NCBI GenBank assembly: GCA_002440625.1
Contig: DJUV01000202.1
Location: 1-6,424 of the forward strand
Length of the DNA: 6,424 nt
Source of the DNA: Rhodobacteraceae bacterium UBA6273
Lineage (GTDB): Bacteria > Pseudomonadota > Alphaproteobacteria > Rhodobacterales > Rhodobacteraceae
Direction of reading: 5' to 3'
Shown: piece by piece, positions 1 through 6,424 of the stretch
Layout: each line of letters starts with the position of its first letter
Numbering within the stretch: position 1 is the first letter of the stretch
Translations under genes and position numbers: made by a program
Notes under the pieces: generated by a model
The model's database searches: none
What the model saw: the letters and a program-made list of their open reading frames with translations, nothing else
What the model was told of the DNA's origin: nothing

Positions 1-200
1 AGCTCGCGCAGATGGCCGTTGCAGGGCGTCAGGTCGGACCAGGTATTGAGGATGCCGATGACAGGGCGCCCGTCGAACAGGTCGTGCGGGTGGCCCTGGT
101 TCTTCAGCCAGCCGCGATGGTAGATCACATCGCGCGAGGTGCCGCCGTACCATGCCTGGCTGCGCAGCTTGCGGGGCCATTTGGCGGGTTTGAAAGTCAT
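1..200 (-). CDS. L-arabinonate dehydratase, N-terminal part (runs off left edge)
   Basis: First 66 complete codons of an IlvD/Edd-family dehydratase. The family removes water from sugar acids using an Fe-S cluster and Mg2+. The closest match I recognise is L-arabinonate dehydratase, which makes L-2-keto-3-deoxyarabinonate in the non-phosphorylating L-arabinose pathway in the cytoplasm. Visible blocks typical of this subgroup are KLRSQAWYGGTSRDVIYHRG (residues 11-30), HDLFDGRPVIGILNTWSD (39-56) and TPCNGHLRE (58-66). Cys60 in TPCN corresponds to the first Fe-S cluster cysteine of the family; the other cysteines lie beyond the window. The ATG is 3 nt after the gguB stop, with a modest GCAGGG ribosome site inside the end of gguB, so it is probably co-transcribed and translationally coupled. 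Gene names differ between species (araC in Azospirillum, araD elsewhere), so no symbol is given. Related pentonate dehydratases (xylonate) are possible but fit the N-terminus less well. Confidence 0.85.
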   Translation of the reverse strand, partial: MTFKPAKWPRKLRSQAWYGGTSRDVIYHRGWLKNQGHPHDLFDGRPVIGILNTWSDLTPCNGHLRE

Positions 201-203
201 GGA

Positions 204-1403
204 TCAGCCCTGCTTGCTTTTGTTGTAGACGTCGAAGATCACGGCGGCGAGCAGCACGAGACCCTTGATCACCTGCTGATAGTCGATGCCGATGCCCATG
301 ATCGACATGCCGTTGTTCATGACGCCCATGATGAAGGCGCCGACGACAACGCCGACGATCTTGCCCACGCCGCCCGACATCGACGCGCCGCCGATGAAGA
401 CGGCCGCGATCACGTCAAGCTCGAACCCGACGCCGGCTTTCGGCGTGGCCGAGTTGAGACGCGCGGTGACGATCATGCCCGCAAGGGCCGCGAGCGCGCC
501 CATGTTGACGAAGGTGAGGAATGTCAGCCGGTCGGCATTGATGCCCGACAGGCGGGAGGCCTTGAGGTTGCCGCCGATGGCATAGATGCGCCGGCCCATC
601 ACGGTATTTTCCGTGAAGAAGGCATAGGCGACGATCAGGACCGACATGACGATCAGCACGTTCGGCAGCCCGCGGAAATAGGCAAGCTGCACCCCAACGA
701 AGATCAGCGCGCCCGCGATGACGGCATTGCGGACCCAGAACATCGCGCCCGGCTCCTGCTGGATGCCGTAGGCCGCGTTGCGCTGCCGCGCCCTGACCGC
801 CAGCCAGACCAGCGCCGCAGCCGCTGCCCCGACAAGGACGATGGCGGTGAGGTTCGGCTTGTCGATACCGAAGATGTCGGGAACGAAGCCGGTCGAGAGC
901 GACTGGAAGGATTTCGGGAACGGGCCGATGTTCTGGCCGCCCAGTAGCCAGAGCGTCAGCCCTCGGAAGACCAGCATCCCGGCGAGCGTCACGATGAAGG
1001 ACGGGATGCGCCAATAGGCGATCCAGTAGCCCTGTGCCGCGCCGATGAGCATCCCGGCGACGATACAAAGCGGGATGACCACGAAGACCGGCAGCCCGAC
1101 ATTCACCGTCAGGACCGCCGAAATTGCCCCGACAAAGGCCGCGACCGAGCCGACCGACAGGTCGATATGGCCCGCGACGATGACGAGGAGCATGCCCAGC
1201 GCCATGATGATGATGTAGCTGTTCTGCAGGAACAAGTTGGTGATGTTCACCGGCTTCAGAAGCGTCCCGCTGGTCACGATCTGGAAGAAGATCATGATCG
1301 CGAGAAGCGCCAGAAGCATCCCGTATTCGCGCAGATGGCTGCCAAGATAGGCAAGGACACCCTTGCGGGCGGGGGCTGTTCCGGGTTCGGTCGTGTTCGC
1401 CAT
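204..1403 (-). CDS. gguB: Multiple-sugar ABC transporter permease GguB
   Basis: Inner-membrane permease of 399 aa, BPD_transp_2 family (RbsC/XylH/MmsB-like), and the likely translocation partner of GguA and ChvE. About ten hydrophobic segments are visible, beginning near residues 28-44 and 62-78. Family hallmarks are LVIVAGHIDLSVGS (73-86) and IPSFIVTLAGMLVFRG (133-148), the latter close to the stretch expected to contact the ATPase. The C-terminal half has the glycine-rich AAVFIGGASMSGGVGKI block common to sugar permeases. The start is the ATG at 1403: it lies 10 nt after the gguA stop, and a GAGGGA ribosome site overlaps that stop (TGAGGGA), which implies coupling. A 26-codon upstream extension is open but lies inside the gguA coding region and has no family similarity. 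Length agrees with the roughly 400 aa of known GguB proteins. Confidence 0.9.
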   Translation of the reverse strand: MANTTEPGTAPARKGVLAYLGSHLREYGMLLALLAIMIFFQIVTSGTLLKPVNITNLFLQNSYIIIMALGMLLVIVAGHIDLSVGSVAAFVGAISAVLTVNVGLPVFVVIPLCIVAGMLIGAAQGYWIAYWRIPSFIVTLAGMLVFRGLTLWLLGGQNIGPFPKSFQSLSTGFVPDIFGIDKPNLTAIVLVGAAAAALVWLAVRARQRNAAYGIQQEPGAMFWVRNAVIAGALIFVGVQLAYFRGLPNVLIVMSVLIVAYAFFTENTVMGRRIYAIGGNLKASRLSGINADRLTFLTFVNMGALAALAGMIVTARLNSATPKAGVGFELDVIAAVFIGGASMSGGVGKIVGVVVGAFIMGVMNNGMSIMGIGIDYQQVIKGLVLLAAVIFDVYNKSKQG

Positions 1404-1413
1404 TGTCAGTCCC

Positions 1414-2934
1414 TCAATTGCGCAGGATATGGGCCATGATGCGTTCCTGGCTGGCCTCGGAGGCCGCCAGTTCGCCGACAAGCCGGCCCTCGTTCATCAC
1501 GTAGATGCGGTCGCACATGCCCAGAAGCTCGGGCATTTCCGACGAGATCATGACGACGCCGCGGCCCTGGGCCACGAGGTCATTCATGATGCCGTAGATC
1601 TCGAACTTGGCGCCGACGTCGATGCCGCGTGTCGGCTCATCGAGGATCAGCACCTGCGGGTCGGCGAACAGCCATTTCGACAGGACAACCTTCTGCTGGT
1701 TGCCGCCCGAGAGGTTCATCACCTTCTGGTAAACGCCCGGCGTCCGGATGCGCATGGCCTTGCGGTAGCGCTCCGCCACCTGCTGTTCCTCGGCCTTGTT
1801 CAGGACGCCGCCGGAGGAGATGCCTTCCAGATTGGCAAGCGAGATGTTGCGCGAAATCGGCTCTTCAAGGATCAAGCCAAGCTCTTTCCGGTCCTCGGTG
1901 ACATAGGCCAGCCCCGATCCGACGGCGCTTTTCACGCTCGACACATCGACGGGCTTGCCGTTCATCATGACGCTGCCCGAAATGTTGCGGCCATAGGACC
2001 GGCCGAAGATGCTCATGGCAAGCTCGGTGCGGCCCGAGCCCATCAGCCCGGCAATGCCGACGATCTCTCCGGCGCGGACGTTGAAATTCACGTCCTTGAT
2101 GACCTGCCGTTCGGTCTGTTCGGGGTGCCAGGCGTTCCAGCCCTTCACCTCCATCAGCACCGGCCCGATCTTGCGCTCCCGTTCGGGATAGCGATGCGCC
2201 ATGTCGCGGCCAACCATGTCGCGGATGATGCGTTCTTCGGAAATAGGCTCTGCGCGGGCATCCATCGTCGAAACGGCGGTGCCGTCGCGGATCACCGTCA
2301 CGCGGTCGGCGACGCGGCGCACCTCGTTCAGCTTGTGGCTGATGATGATCGAGGTGACGCCATGAGATTTCAGTTCCAGAAGCAGGTCGAGCAGTTTCTG
2401 GCTGTCGTTTTCCTGCAAGGCCGCCGTCGGCTCATCAAGGATCAGAAGCCGCACATCCTTGGCCAGGGCCTTGGCGATCTCCACCAGTTGCTGCTTGCCG
2501 ACCCCGATCTTGCCAACAAGGCGCGAGGGTGGTTCGGCCAGCCCGACGCGGGCGAGGTGCTTTTCGGTCTGGGCAAAGGTTTCGTGCCAGTCGATCACGC
2601 CCTTTCCGGCACGTTCATTGCCAAGGAACAGGTTCTCGGCAATCGACAGCAGCGGCACCAGCGCAAGTTCCTGATGGATGATGATGATCCCGACAGACTC
2701 ACTGTCCCGGATCGTGCGGAATTCGGCGATCTTGCCGTCGTAGTGGATTTCGCCCTCGTAGCTCCCGGCCGGGTAAACTCCGGAAAGCACCTTCATCAGG
2801 GTCGATTTTCCGGCGCCGTTCTCGCCGACGAGCGCGTGGATTTCCCCCGGCATCACCGTTAGGTTCACGGTATCGAGCGCCTTCACGCCGGGAAACGTCT
2901 TGGTGATGGAGCGCATCTCCAGCAGCGGTTGCAT
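1414..2934 (-). CDS. gguA: Multiple-sugar ABC transporter ATPase GguA (two NBDs)
   Basis: Cytoplasmic energising subunit of 506 aa with two fused nucleotide-binding domains, as in RbsA, MglA and XylG. NBD1 (about 1-245) has Walker [10 protein letters not shown] (37-45), Q-loop Gln88, a degenerate signature IGVGKQQ (143-149), Walker B LLILDE (163-168) and switch His200. NBD2 (about 258-506) has a degenerate Walker A GLMGSGRT (296-303) with Arg302 in place of lysine, a canonical signature LSGGN (408-412), Walker B VLILDE (428-433), and Ser465 where the switch histidine would be. This split, with one intact ATP site assembled from NBD1 Walker A and NBD2 signature, is normal for carbohydrate-uptake-2 transporters and does not indicate decay. 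The ATG at 2934 is chosen because a very strong GGGGGGAGGA ribosome site lies 6 nt upstream and the family sequence begins here; a 12-residue upstream extension would translate through that site. Confidence 0.93.
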   Translation of the reverse strand: MQPLLEMRSITKTFPGVKALDTVNLTVMPGEIHALVGENGAGKSTLMKVLSGVYPAGSYEGEIHYDGKIAEFRTIRDSESVGIIIIHQELALVPLLSIAENLFLGNERAGKGVIDWHETFAQTEKHLARVGLAEPPSRLVGKIGVGKQQLVEIAKALAKDVRLLILDEPTAALQENDSQKLLDLLLELKSHGVTSIIISHKLNEVRRVADRVTVIRDGTAVSTMDARAEPISEERIIRDMVGRDMAHRYPERERKIGPVLMEVKGWNAWHPEQTERQVIKDVNFNVRAGEIVGIAGLMGSGRTELAMSIFGRSYGRNISGSVMMNGKPVDVSSVKSAVGSGLAYVTEDRKELGLILEEPISRNISLANLEGISSGGVLNKAEEQQVAERYRKAMRIRTPGVYQKVMNLSGGNQQKVVLSKWLFADPQVLILDEPTRGIDVGAKFEIYGIMNDLVAQGRGVVMISSEMPELLGMCDRIYVMNEGRLVGELAASEASQERIMAHILRN

Positions 2935-2940
2935 CCCGGT

Positions 2941-2950
2941 TCCTCCCCCC
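2941..2950 (-). promoter_or_regulatory. Strong ribosome binding site of gguA
   Basis: Reads GGGGGGAGGA on the coding strand, with 6 nt between it and the ATG at 2934. It fixes the gguA start and rules out the in-frame upstream ATG at 2970, which sits inside the adjoining hairpin. Confidence 0.8.
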
Positions 2951-2958
2951 TTGGACGA

Positions 2959-2983
2959 TCCCGCCCGCAATGTGCGGACGGGA
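2959..2983 (-). promoter_or_regulatory. Intercistronic stem-loop between chvE and gguA
   Basis: In the transcript the arms are UCCCGUCCGCA and UGCGGGCGGGA, giving an 11-bp stem with one G.U pair and a 3-nt loop (CAU). It begins 18 nt after the chvE TAA and ends 8 nt before the gguA ribosome site. No U-tract follows, so a full intrinsic terminator is unlikely. Hairpins at this position in binding-protein-dependent transporter operons are known to protect the upstream mRNA from 3' exonucleases, giving an excess of binding protein over the membrane parts. That role is inferred here. Confidence 0.7.
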
Positions 2984-3001
2984 CGCTTTCATACTGGCAG
3001 A

Positions 3002-4057
3002 TTACTTCAGTTGATCGGCGGTATAGTAGCCGGACTCGACCAGAATCTTTTCCCAGTTAGTGCTGTCGACCGAGACCGGTTCAAGCAGGTAGGAGGGGAC
3101 GACCTTGACACCGTTGTTGTAGGTCTTGGTGTCGTTGATCTCCGGCTCGCCGCCCTTCAGCATCGCATCGACCATGCCGACCGTGACCTTGGCCAGTTCG
3201 CGGGTGTCCTTGAAGACGGTCGAATACTGTTCGCCCGCGATCATCGACTTGACCGAAGGCACTTCGGCGTCCTGCCCGGTGACGATCGGCATCTTCATGT
3301 CGCCCGAGCCGTAGCCAACGCCCTTGACCGCCGACAGGATACCGATCGACAGGCCGTCATAGGGGCTGAGCACGCCCTGAACCTGCTTGTCGGTGTAGTT
3401 CGCCGACAGAAGGTTTTCCATCCGCGCCTGTGCCGTCGCCGGATCCCAGCGCAGCGTGCCGACCTTGTCCATGCCGACCTGACCGGAACCGATGACGATC
3501 TCACCCGAGTCGATCATCGGCTGCAGGACGCTCATCGCGCCGTCGTAGAAGAAGAAGGCGTTGTTGTCGTCCGGCGAGCCGCCGAAGAGTTCCACGTTCC
3601 ACGGCTTCACGTCCGGGAAGCGTTCCTTCAGGCCGGCAACAAGGCTCGATGCCTGCTGGACGCCGACCTTGAAGTTGTCGAAGGTTGCGTAGTAGTCGAC
3701 GCTGCCGCTGTCACGGATCAGGCGGTCATAGGCGATGACCTTGATCCCCGCCGCAGAGGCGTTGTCGAGCGCGTTCGACAGCGTGGTGCCGTCGATGGCG
3801 GCGATGACCAGAACGTTCACACCCTTGGTGATCATGTTCTCGATCTGGGCAAGCTGGTTCGGAATGTCATCTTCCGCATATTGCAGGTCGGTCTCGTAAC
3901 CGGCCGCCTGGAACTGCTCGACCATCGAATTGCCATCGGCAATCCAGCGCGCCGAGGATTTCGTCGGCATGGCGATGCCCACGGTGCCTTCGGCGAAAGC
4001 GCCGGTGGCAAGGGCGAATACGGCAGCCGCCGTCACCAGAAGCGTCTTCATCTTCAT
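3002..4057 (-). CDS. chvE: ChvE-type periplasmic multiple-sugar-binding protein
   Basis: Periplasmic substrate-binding protein of 351 aa, Peripla_BP_4 family, feeding aldoses to GguAB. A Sec signal peptide is clear: MKMK, a hydrophobic core, and an AFA site at 20-22 with cleavage before Glu23. The mature protein matches Agrobacterium ChvE in long blocks: [13 protein letters not shown] (27-39), [10 protein letters not shown] (60-69), VIAYDRLIR (107-115), [20 protein letters not shown] (159-178), [17 protein letters not shown] (197-213), [10 protein letters not shown] (231-240) and [20 protein letters not shown] (261-280). Known ChvE proteins bind arabinose, galactose, glucose, xylose and fucose, and in Agrobacterium also signal to VirA; no virA is seen here. 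The start at 4057 is preceded by GGAGGA at 4-nt spacing. The frame stays open for 51 more codons upstream, but that would bury the signal peptide and span the promoter. It is the first gene of the operon and divergent from gbpR. Confidence 0.95.
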   Translation of the reverse strand: MKMKTLLVTAAAVFALATGAFAEGTVGIAMPTKSSARWIADGNSMVEQFQAAGYETDLQYAEDDIPNQLAQIENMITKGVNVLVIAAIDGTTLSNALDNASAAGIKVIAYDRLIRDSGSVDYYATFDNFKVGVQQASSLVAGLKERFPDVKPWNVELFGGSPDDNNAFFFYDGAMSVLQPMIDSGEIVIGSGQVGMDKVGTLRWDPATAQARMENLLSANYTDKQVQGVLSPYDGLSIGILSAVKGVGYGSGDMKMPIVTGQDAEVPSVKSMIAGEQYSTVFKDTRELAKVTVGMVDAMLKGGEPEINDTKTYNNGVKVVPSYLLEPVSVDSTNWEKILVESGYYTADQLK

Positions 4058-4061
4058 GTTG

Positions 4062-4067
4062 TCCTCC
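4062..4067 (-). promoter_or_regulatory. Ribosome binding site of chvE
   Basis: GGAGGA on the coding strand, 4 nt before the ATG at 4057. It settles the start in favour of the protein that begins with a signal peptide, over the open frame reaching back to 4210 and over the second ATG at 4051. Confidence 0.85.
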
Positions 4068-4129
4068 ACAGGAATGCGCGCACGGTTGAGCGTCCGCAAT
4101 GCGCTTGCTTGATTATTGAGAATTGATGA

Positions 4130-4139
4130 GAGGGCCCTC
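4130..4139. repeat. Perfect 10-bp palindrome in the chvE leader
   Basis: GAGGGCCCTC, a perfect self-complementary decamer about 7-17 nt downstream of the predicted chvE transcription start. It could be a protein site or chance in GC-rich DNA. As RNA it has no loop and would not form a hairpin by itself. Confidence 0.35.
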
Positions 4140-4151
4140 CAACCCTGCGCA

Positions 4152-4168
4152 AAGGCTAGCCGAGCCTT
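4152..4168. promoter_or_regulatory. 17-bp inverted repeat over the proposed chvE -10
   Basis: AAGGCT, 5-nt centre AGCCG, AGCCTT: perfect 6-bp arms. It covers the proposed chvE -10 (4153-4158). A palindrome at this place would suit a repressor such as a LacI/GalR-type or other dimeric regulator, but no binder is identified in the window. It could also form a small hairpin if transcription began further upstream. Confidence 0.4.
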
Positions 4169-4181
4169 GCATACCTGACAA
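4153..4181 (-). promoter_or_regulatory. Candidate chvE-gguAB promoter
   Basis: On the minus strand, TTGTCA (4181-4176; 5 of 6 matches to the sigma-70 -35) is followed after 17 nt by TAGCCT (4158-4153; 3 of 6 matches to the -10). Predicted start is near 4147, giving a leader of about 90 nt. The weak -10 suits an activator-dependent promoter, and the -35 overlaps the left arm of the ATACC/AAATTG inverted repeat. Confidence 0.45.
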
Positions 4182-4218
4182 ATTGGATTATTCATGTTTC
4201 GCATATACAATTTGGTAT
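4171..4218. promoter_or_regulatory. Long inverted repeat, likely GbpR operator
   Basis: The left part reads ATACC-TGAC-AAATTG (4171-4185). The right part, CAATTTGGTAT (4208-4218), is the reverse complement of ATACC-AAATTG. The arms are therefore identical over 11 bp except for a 4-bp insertion (TGAC) on the left. The CAAATTG and CAATTTG cores have centres about 29 bp apart, near three helical turns, so a dimer or tetramer could contact one face. LysR-type regulators commonly bind such paired sites between divergent genes. Assignment to GbpR is inferred from position. Confidence 0.5.
4183..4211 (+). promoter_or_regulatory. Candidate gbpR promoter
   Basis: TTGGAT (4183-4188), 17-nt spacer, TACAAT (4206-4211; 5 of 6 matches to the -10). 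The predicted start of transcription, about 7 nt after the -10, falls at or next to the A of the gbpR ATG at 4217. Both hexamers overlap arms of the inverted repeat, which fits negative autoregulation. Confidence 0.45.
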
Positions 4219-5146
4219 GATATCGACCATGACCCTCGCCCGAAAACTAAAGCCGCCCTACCTCAGGGTCGTCCTGAAGATCGCCGAAACCGGCCAGTTG
4301 CAGATCGCCGCCGCCTCGCAGGGCATTTCGCAGCCCGCCGCGTCGCGCATCCTGACCGAGATTGAAACCGAGGCGGGAACGCCGCTTTTCCATCGCCATG
4401 CCAAGGGGATGGAGCCGACGCCCGCCGGCGCCACCTTTGTCAAGCACGGGCGCGCGATCCTGACCGAACTAGACAACCTCGATGCCGAGATGGCGAACAT
4501 GAAGTCCGGCGTTGTGGGCGAGGTACGCGTCGGATCGGTGACAGGACCGGCTGTGCGCTGCCTTATCCCGGCGATCCGGCAGATCAAGGAAAGCACGCCG
4601 GGGATCGAACCGACGATCGACGTTGCGCCGTCTGTGGAACTTGTCCGGGGGCTGGAGGAAGGGCGGTTCGACTTCATCCTCGCGCGGCTGCCGCCGGAAT
4701 ATGACAGCCGGGCCTTCCGCCTGACCCCGGCGCGCGGCGAGGTTGTGTCGCTTCTGGTCGCCCGCTCGCATCCGCTGGCGGGGCGGCAAAGCGTCTCGCT
4801 GAGCGAGCTCGCCTGCTACGAATGGGTGATCCAGGAACGCGGCTCACCGATCCGTTCAGCGGTTGAGCAGGCCTTCCATGCGGCGGGCGTCCCGGTGCCG
4901 GGCAATATCACCAACACCTCATCGCTTCTCATCATGCTGGCGATCCTCGAGTCTTCGCAGGCCATAGCCACGCTCAGCGAAGAGGTAGCGGGGCTTCTGA
5001 CGCGGGATACGCTCGGTTTCCAGATGGAAGCGCTGAAGCTTGCCGAAAGCGTCACTGTGCCGCCCTATTTCATCATCCAGAACCGCTCGCAGCAACTGTC
5101 TCGCGCTGCCGAGCGGGTGCTGGAAAAGGTGGTCAAGGCGCTCTGA
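4217..5146 (+). CDS. gbpR: LysR-family regulator GbpR of the chvE operon
   Basis: Transcription factor of 309 aa. The N-terminal winged helix-turn-helix spans about 15-72, with the recognition region [18 protein letters not shown] (29-46), the LysR-typical [17 protein letters not shown] (55-71), and a linker helix to about 95. A LysR substrate-binding effector domain follows from about 98 to 300. The N-terminus and the divergent position next to chvE match GbpR of Agrobacterium and Azospirillum, which activates chvE when L-arabinose, D-galactose or D-fucose is present. By family rule the effector would be a sugar or its metabolite. The start is uncertain: ATG at 4217 gives 309 aa, ATG at 4229 gives 305 aa, and neither has a recognisable Shine-Dalgarno. 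The other neighbour, the BMP gene on the same strand, starts 131 nt downstream; whether GbpR controls it too is unknown. Confidence 0.85.
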   Translation: MISTMTLARKLKPPYLRVVLKIAETGQLQIAAASQGISQPAASRILTEIETEAGTPLFHRHAKGMEPTPAGATFVKHGRAILTELDNLDAEMANMKSGVVGEVRVGSVTGPAVRCLIPAIRQIKESTPGIEPTIDVAPSVELVRGLEEGRFDFILARLPPEYDSRAFRLTPARGEVVSLLVARSHPLAGRQSVSLSELACYEWVIQERGSPIRSAVEQAFHAAGVPVPGNITNTSSLLIMLAILESSQAIATLSEEVAGLLTRDTLGFQMEALKLAESVTVPPYFIIQNRSQQLSRAAERVLEKVVKAL

Positions 5147-5277
5147 CACCCCGGCCCCGCGCTGCATAAGGCCATAGGGCAGCCACCGGCGCCCCAGCAA
5201 TTTCGCTTGTGGGGAATCAGGAATGAGTTTTACCGTGCAGTCAAAAAATAGACACATGCTTCAACAGGGGGCTTCGC
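5147..5277 (+). other. Intergenic region between gbpR and the BMP-protein gene
   Basis: 131 nt separate the two co-directional genes. I see no stem followed by a T-run that would be a convincing terminator for gbpR; the GCTGC/GCAGC pair at 5161-5183 is short. A weak sigma-70-like pair, TTGTGG (5207-5212) and TTTACC (5229-5234) with a 16-nt spacer, could start the second operon but matches poorly. AGGGGG at 5266-5271, 6 nt before the ATG at 5278, is the probable ribosome site of the next gene. Confidence 0.4.
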
Positions 5278-6291
5278 ATGTCCAACACCGTCTTCGCACC
5301 AAGCCGTCGTAGCCTACTCTTGTCGGGCGCGGCGCTTGCCGCTGTCGGCGTCCTGCCGCGGCGGGCGCTTGCCGCCGAACCGATCAAGGTCGCCGGCATC
5401 TACACCGTGCCGGTCGAACAGCAATGGGTCAGCCGCATCCATGTCGCGGCTGAAACCGCCAAGGCGGCGGGCCGGGTGGACTACACCTTCACCGAGAATG
5501 TCGCCAATACCGACTATCCGCGCGTCATGCGTGAATACTGCGAATCCGGCGTGAAGCTGATCGTGGGCGAAATCTTCGGCGCCGAGGCCGAGGCGCGCGA
5601 GGTCTGCGCGGAATATCCCGACGTGGCCTTCCTGCTCGGCTCCTCGCTGCCGCCCGATGAGGCGGTGCCGAACCTCGCGGTCTTCGACAATTTCATCCAG
5701 GATGCGAGCTACCTCACGGGCATCATCGCCGGCGCCATGACTAAGTCGGGCAATATCGGCATGGTCGGCGGCTTCCCGATCCCCGAGGTCAACCGGCTGA
5801 TGCAGGCCTTCATGGCCGGTGTGAAGGAAACGAAGCCCGATGCGAAGTTCCAGGTCAGCTTCATCGGTTCGTGGTTCGATCCGCCGAAGGCCAAGGAAAC
5901 CGCCATCGCCATGATCGATGGCGGCGCCGACGTGATGTATGCCGAACGCTTCGGCGTGTCGGACGCGGCCAAGGAAAAGGGCATCCTTTCCATCGGCAAC
6001 GTCATCGACACGCAGGCCGACTATCCCGATACGGTTGTCGCTTCGGCGCTCTGGCATTTCGAACCGACGCTGACGGCGGCGCTCGATGCGCTCGACGCCG
6101 GCAGCTTCAAGGCCGCGGATTACGGGGTCTATTCCTTCATGAAGGCGGGGGGCTGCTCGCTGGCACCCCTTGGCACCTTCGAAGGCAAGGTGCCTGATGC
6201 GGCGGCGAAGCTTGTGGCCGAGCGTGAGGCCGCGATCAAGGACAGCAGCTTCACCGTCGAGATCAACGACGAAGAGCCGAAATCGTCGTGA
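5278..6291 (+). CDS. BMP/PnrA-family ABC substrate-binding protein with Tat signal
   Basis: Periplasmic binding protein of 337 aa, BMP family (Bmp, PF02608; PnrA/Med-like). The N-terminus is a twin-arginine signal: SRRSLLL with Arg10-Arg11, a hydrophobic stretch 13-26, and ALA at 30-32 for cleavage before Ala33. The mature part starts [15 protein letters not shown] (36 onward). Family-like features are the '[16 protein letters not shown]' segment, the '[20 protein letters not shown]' segment (helix leading into the hinge) and '[20 protein letters not shown]', the counterpart of the usual place where the ligand pocket is closed. Characterised members bind purine nucleosides or related compounds, but many are unassigned and this ligand cannot be read from sequence. 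The ATG at 5278 has AGGGGG 6 nt upstream. The stop overlaps the start of the next gene, an ATPase, so it heads its own transporter operon. Confidence 0.85.
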   Translation: MSNTVFAPSRRSLLLSGAALAAVGVLPRRALAAEPIKVAGIYTVPVEQQWVSRIHVAAETAKAAGRVDYTFTENVANTDYPRVMREYCESGVKLIVGEIFGAEAEAREVCAEYPDVAFLLGSSLPPDEAVPNLAVFDNFIQDASYLTGIIAGAMTKSGNIGMVGGFPIPEVNRLMQAFMAGVKETKPDAKFQVSFIGSWFDPPKAKETAIAMIDGGADVMYAERFGVSDAAKEKGILSIGNVIDTQADYPDTVVASALWHFEPTLTAALDALDAGSFKAADYGVYSFMKAGGCSLAPLGTFEGKVPDAAAKLVAEREAAIKDSSFTVEINDEEPKSS

Positions 6292-6424
6292 CCTCAGCAA
6301 AAGAGGTTCTGCGCCTCGACCGCATCACCAAGCGGTTCGGGGCGCTCACCGCCAATGACGTGATCTCGCTTTCGCTTGGCGAAGGCGAGGTCGTGGCGCT
6401 TCTGGGCGAGAACGGCGCGGGCAA
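6288..6424 (+). CDS. ABC transporter ATP-binding protein, N-terminal part (runs off right edge)
   Basis: First 45 codons of an ABC ATPase. The GTG start at 6288 overlaps the stop of the binding-protein gene in GTGA (4-nt overlap), a typical sign of translational coupling. [23 protein letters not shown] (8-30) is the usual first strands with the aromatic A-loop region (Phe17), and [13 protein letters not shown] (33-45) leads into Walker A, which is cut by the window edge just before the invariant lysine. Partners of BMP proteins are normally double-NBD ATPases of about 500 aa followed by two permeases, so that is expected beyond the edge but not seen. The translated start and coupling make GTG more likely than any later codon. 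Confidence 0.85.
   Translation, partial: MTSAKEVLRLDRITKRFGALTANDVISLSLGEGEVVALLGENGAG

Noticed and set aside
12..947. A 311-codon plus-strand open frame across the dehydratase and gguB
   Set aside because: It crosses two real genes in antisense and has no protein-like motifs.
2039..2049. Arg302 for Lys in Walker A of the second GguA domain as a sign of inactivation
   Set aside because: Substitution in this site, with a non-canonical first signature and missing second switch histidine, is typical of functional double-NBD sugar ATPases.
1363..2862. A 499-codon open frame on the plus strand opposite gguA
   Set aside because: It mirrors a well-supported ATPase gene, is rich in His, Asp, Ala and Arg as expected from antisense of GC-rich coding DNA, and has no recognisable domain or ribosome site.
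4056..4085. A 9-codon GTG-started leader peptide whose TGA overlaps the chvE ATG
   Set aside because: No ribosome site before the GTG and no informative codon run; likely chance.
2900..4126. A 408-codon open frame on the plus strand opposite chvE
   Set aside because: Antisense shadow of chvE with the same His/Asp/Arg-rich composition and no family features.
4058..4210. A 51-residue N-terminal extension of ChvE
   Set aside because: It would place the Sec signal internally, runs through the promoter and operator region, and ignores the strong GGAGGA before the ATG at 4057.
5147..5206. A rho-independent terminator after gbpR
   Set aside because: Only short, interrupted complementarities (for example GCTGC/GCAGC) and no T-run follow the stop.
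5314..6300. A 328-codon open frame on the minus strand opposite the BMP-protein gene
   Set aside because: Shadow frame: the plus-strand protein has a Tat signal, family motifs and a coupled downstream ATPase.

Overview
The window is about 6.4 kb of GC-rich DNA with alphaproteobacterial character. Codons strongly prefer G or C at the third position, and the gene set and order (chvE-type sugar-binding protein, two-gene ABC partner, divergent LysR regulator) match the Agrobacterium/Azospirillum/Rhodobacteraceae type. I favour a Rhodobacterales or Rhizobiales species, but the genus cannot be read from this sequence.

Left part (1-4057, minus strand) is one catabolic operon, transcribed from right to left: chvE (periplasmic sugar-binding protein), gguA (double ATPase), gguB (membrane permease), and then the start of an IlvD/Edd-family L-arabinonate dehydratase that runs off the left edge. 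Gaps are 67, 10 and 3 nt. The only wide one (chvE-gguA) holds a strong 11-bp stem-loop. A high-affinity aldose importer is thus joined to an enzyme of the oxidative, non-phosphorylating L-arabinose route (arabinose, arabinonate, 2-keto-3-deoxyarabinonate, then toward alpha-ketoglutarate).

Centre (4058-4216) is a compact divergent control region. It contains a candidate chvE promoter, a candidate gbpR promoter, a long imperfect inverted repeat whose two arms cover elements of both promoters, and a separate 17-bp inverted repeat on the proposed chvE -10. To the right, on the plus strand, is gbpR (4217-5146), a LysR-type regulator whose Agrobacterium counterpart controls chvE in response to L-arabinose, D-galactose and D-fucose.

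Right part (5147-6424, plus strand) begins a second, unrelated importer: a Tat-exported BMP/PnrA-type substrate-binding protein, followed with a 4-nt overlap by the first 45 codons of an ABC ATPase. Its ligand is unknown; characterised BMP proteins often bind nucleosides.

Nothing here looks like a wholly new system. No mobile elements, CRISPR arrays, tRNA or rRNA genes were seen. The most unusual parts are the architecture of the divergent control region, the possible leaderless start of gbpR, and the intercistronic hairpin.
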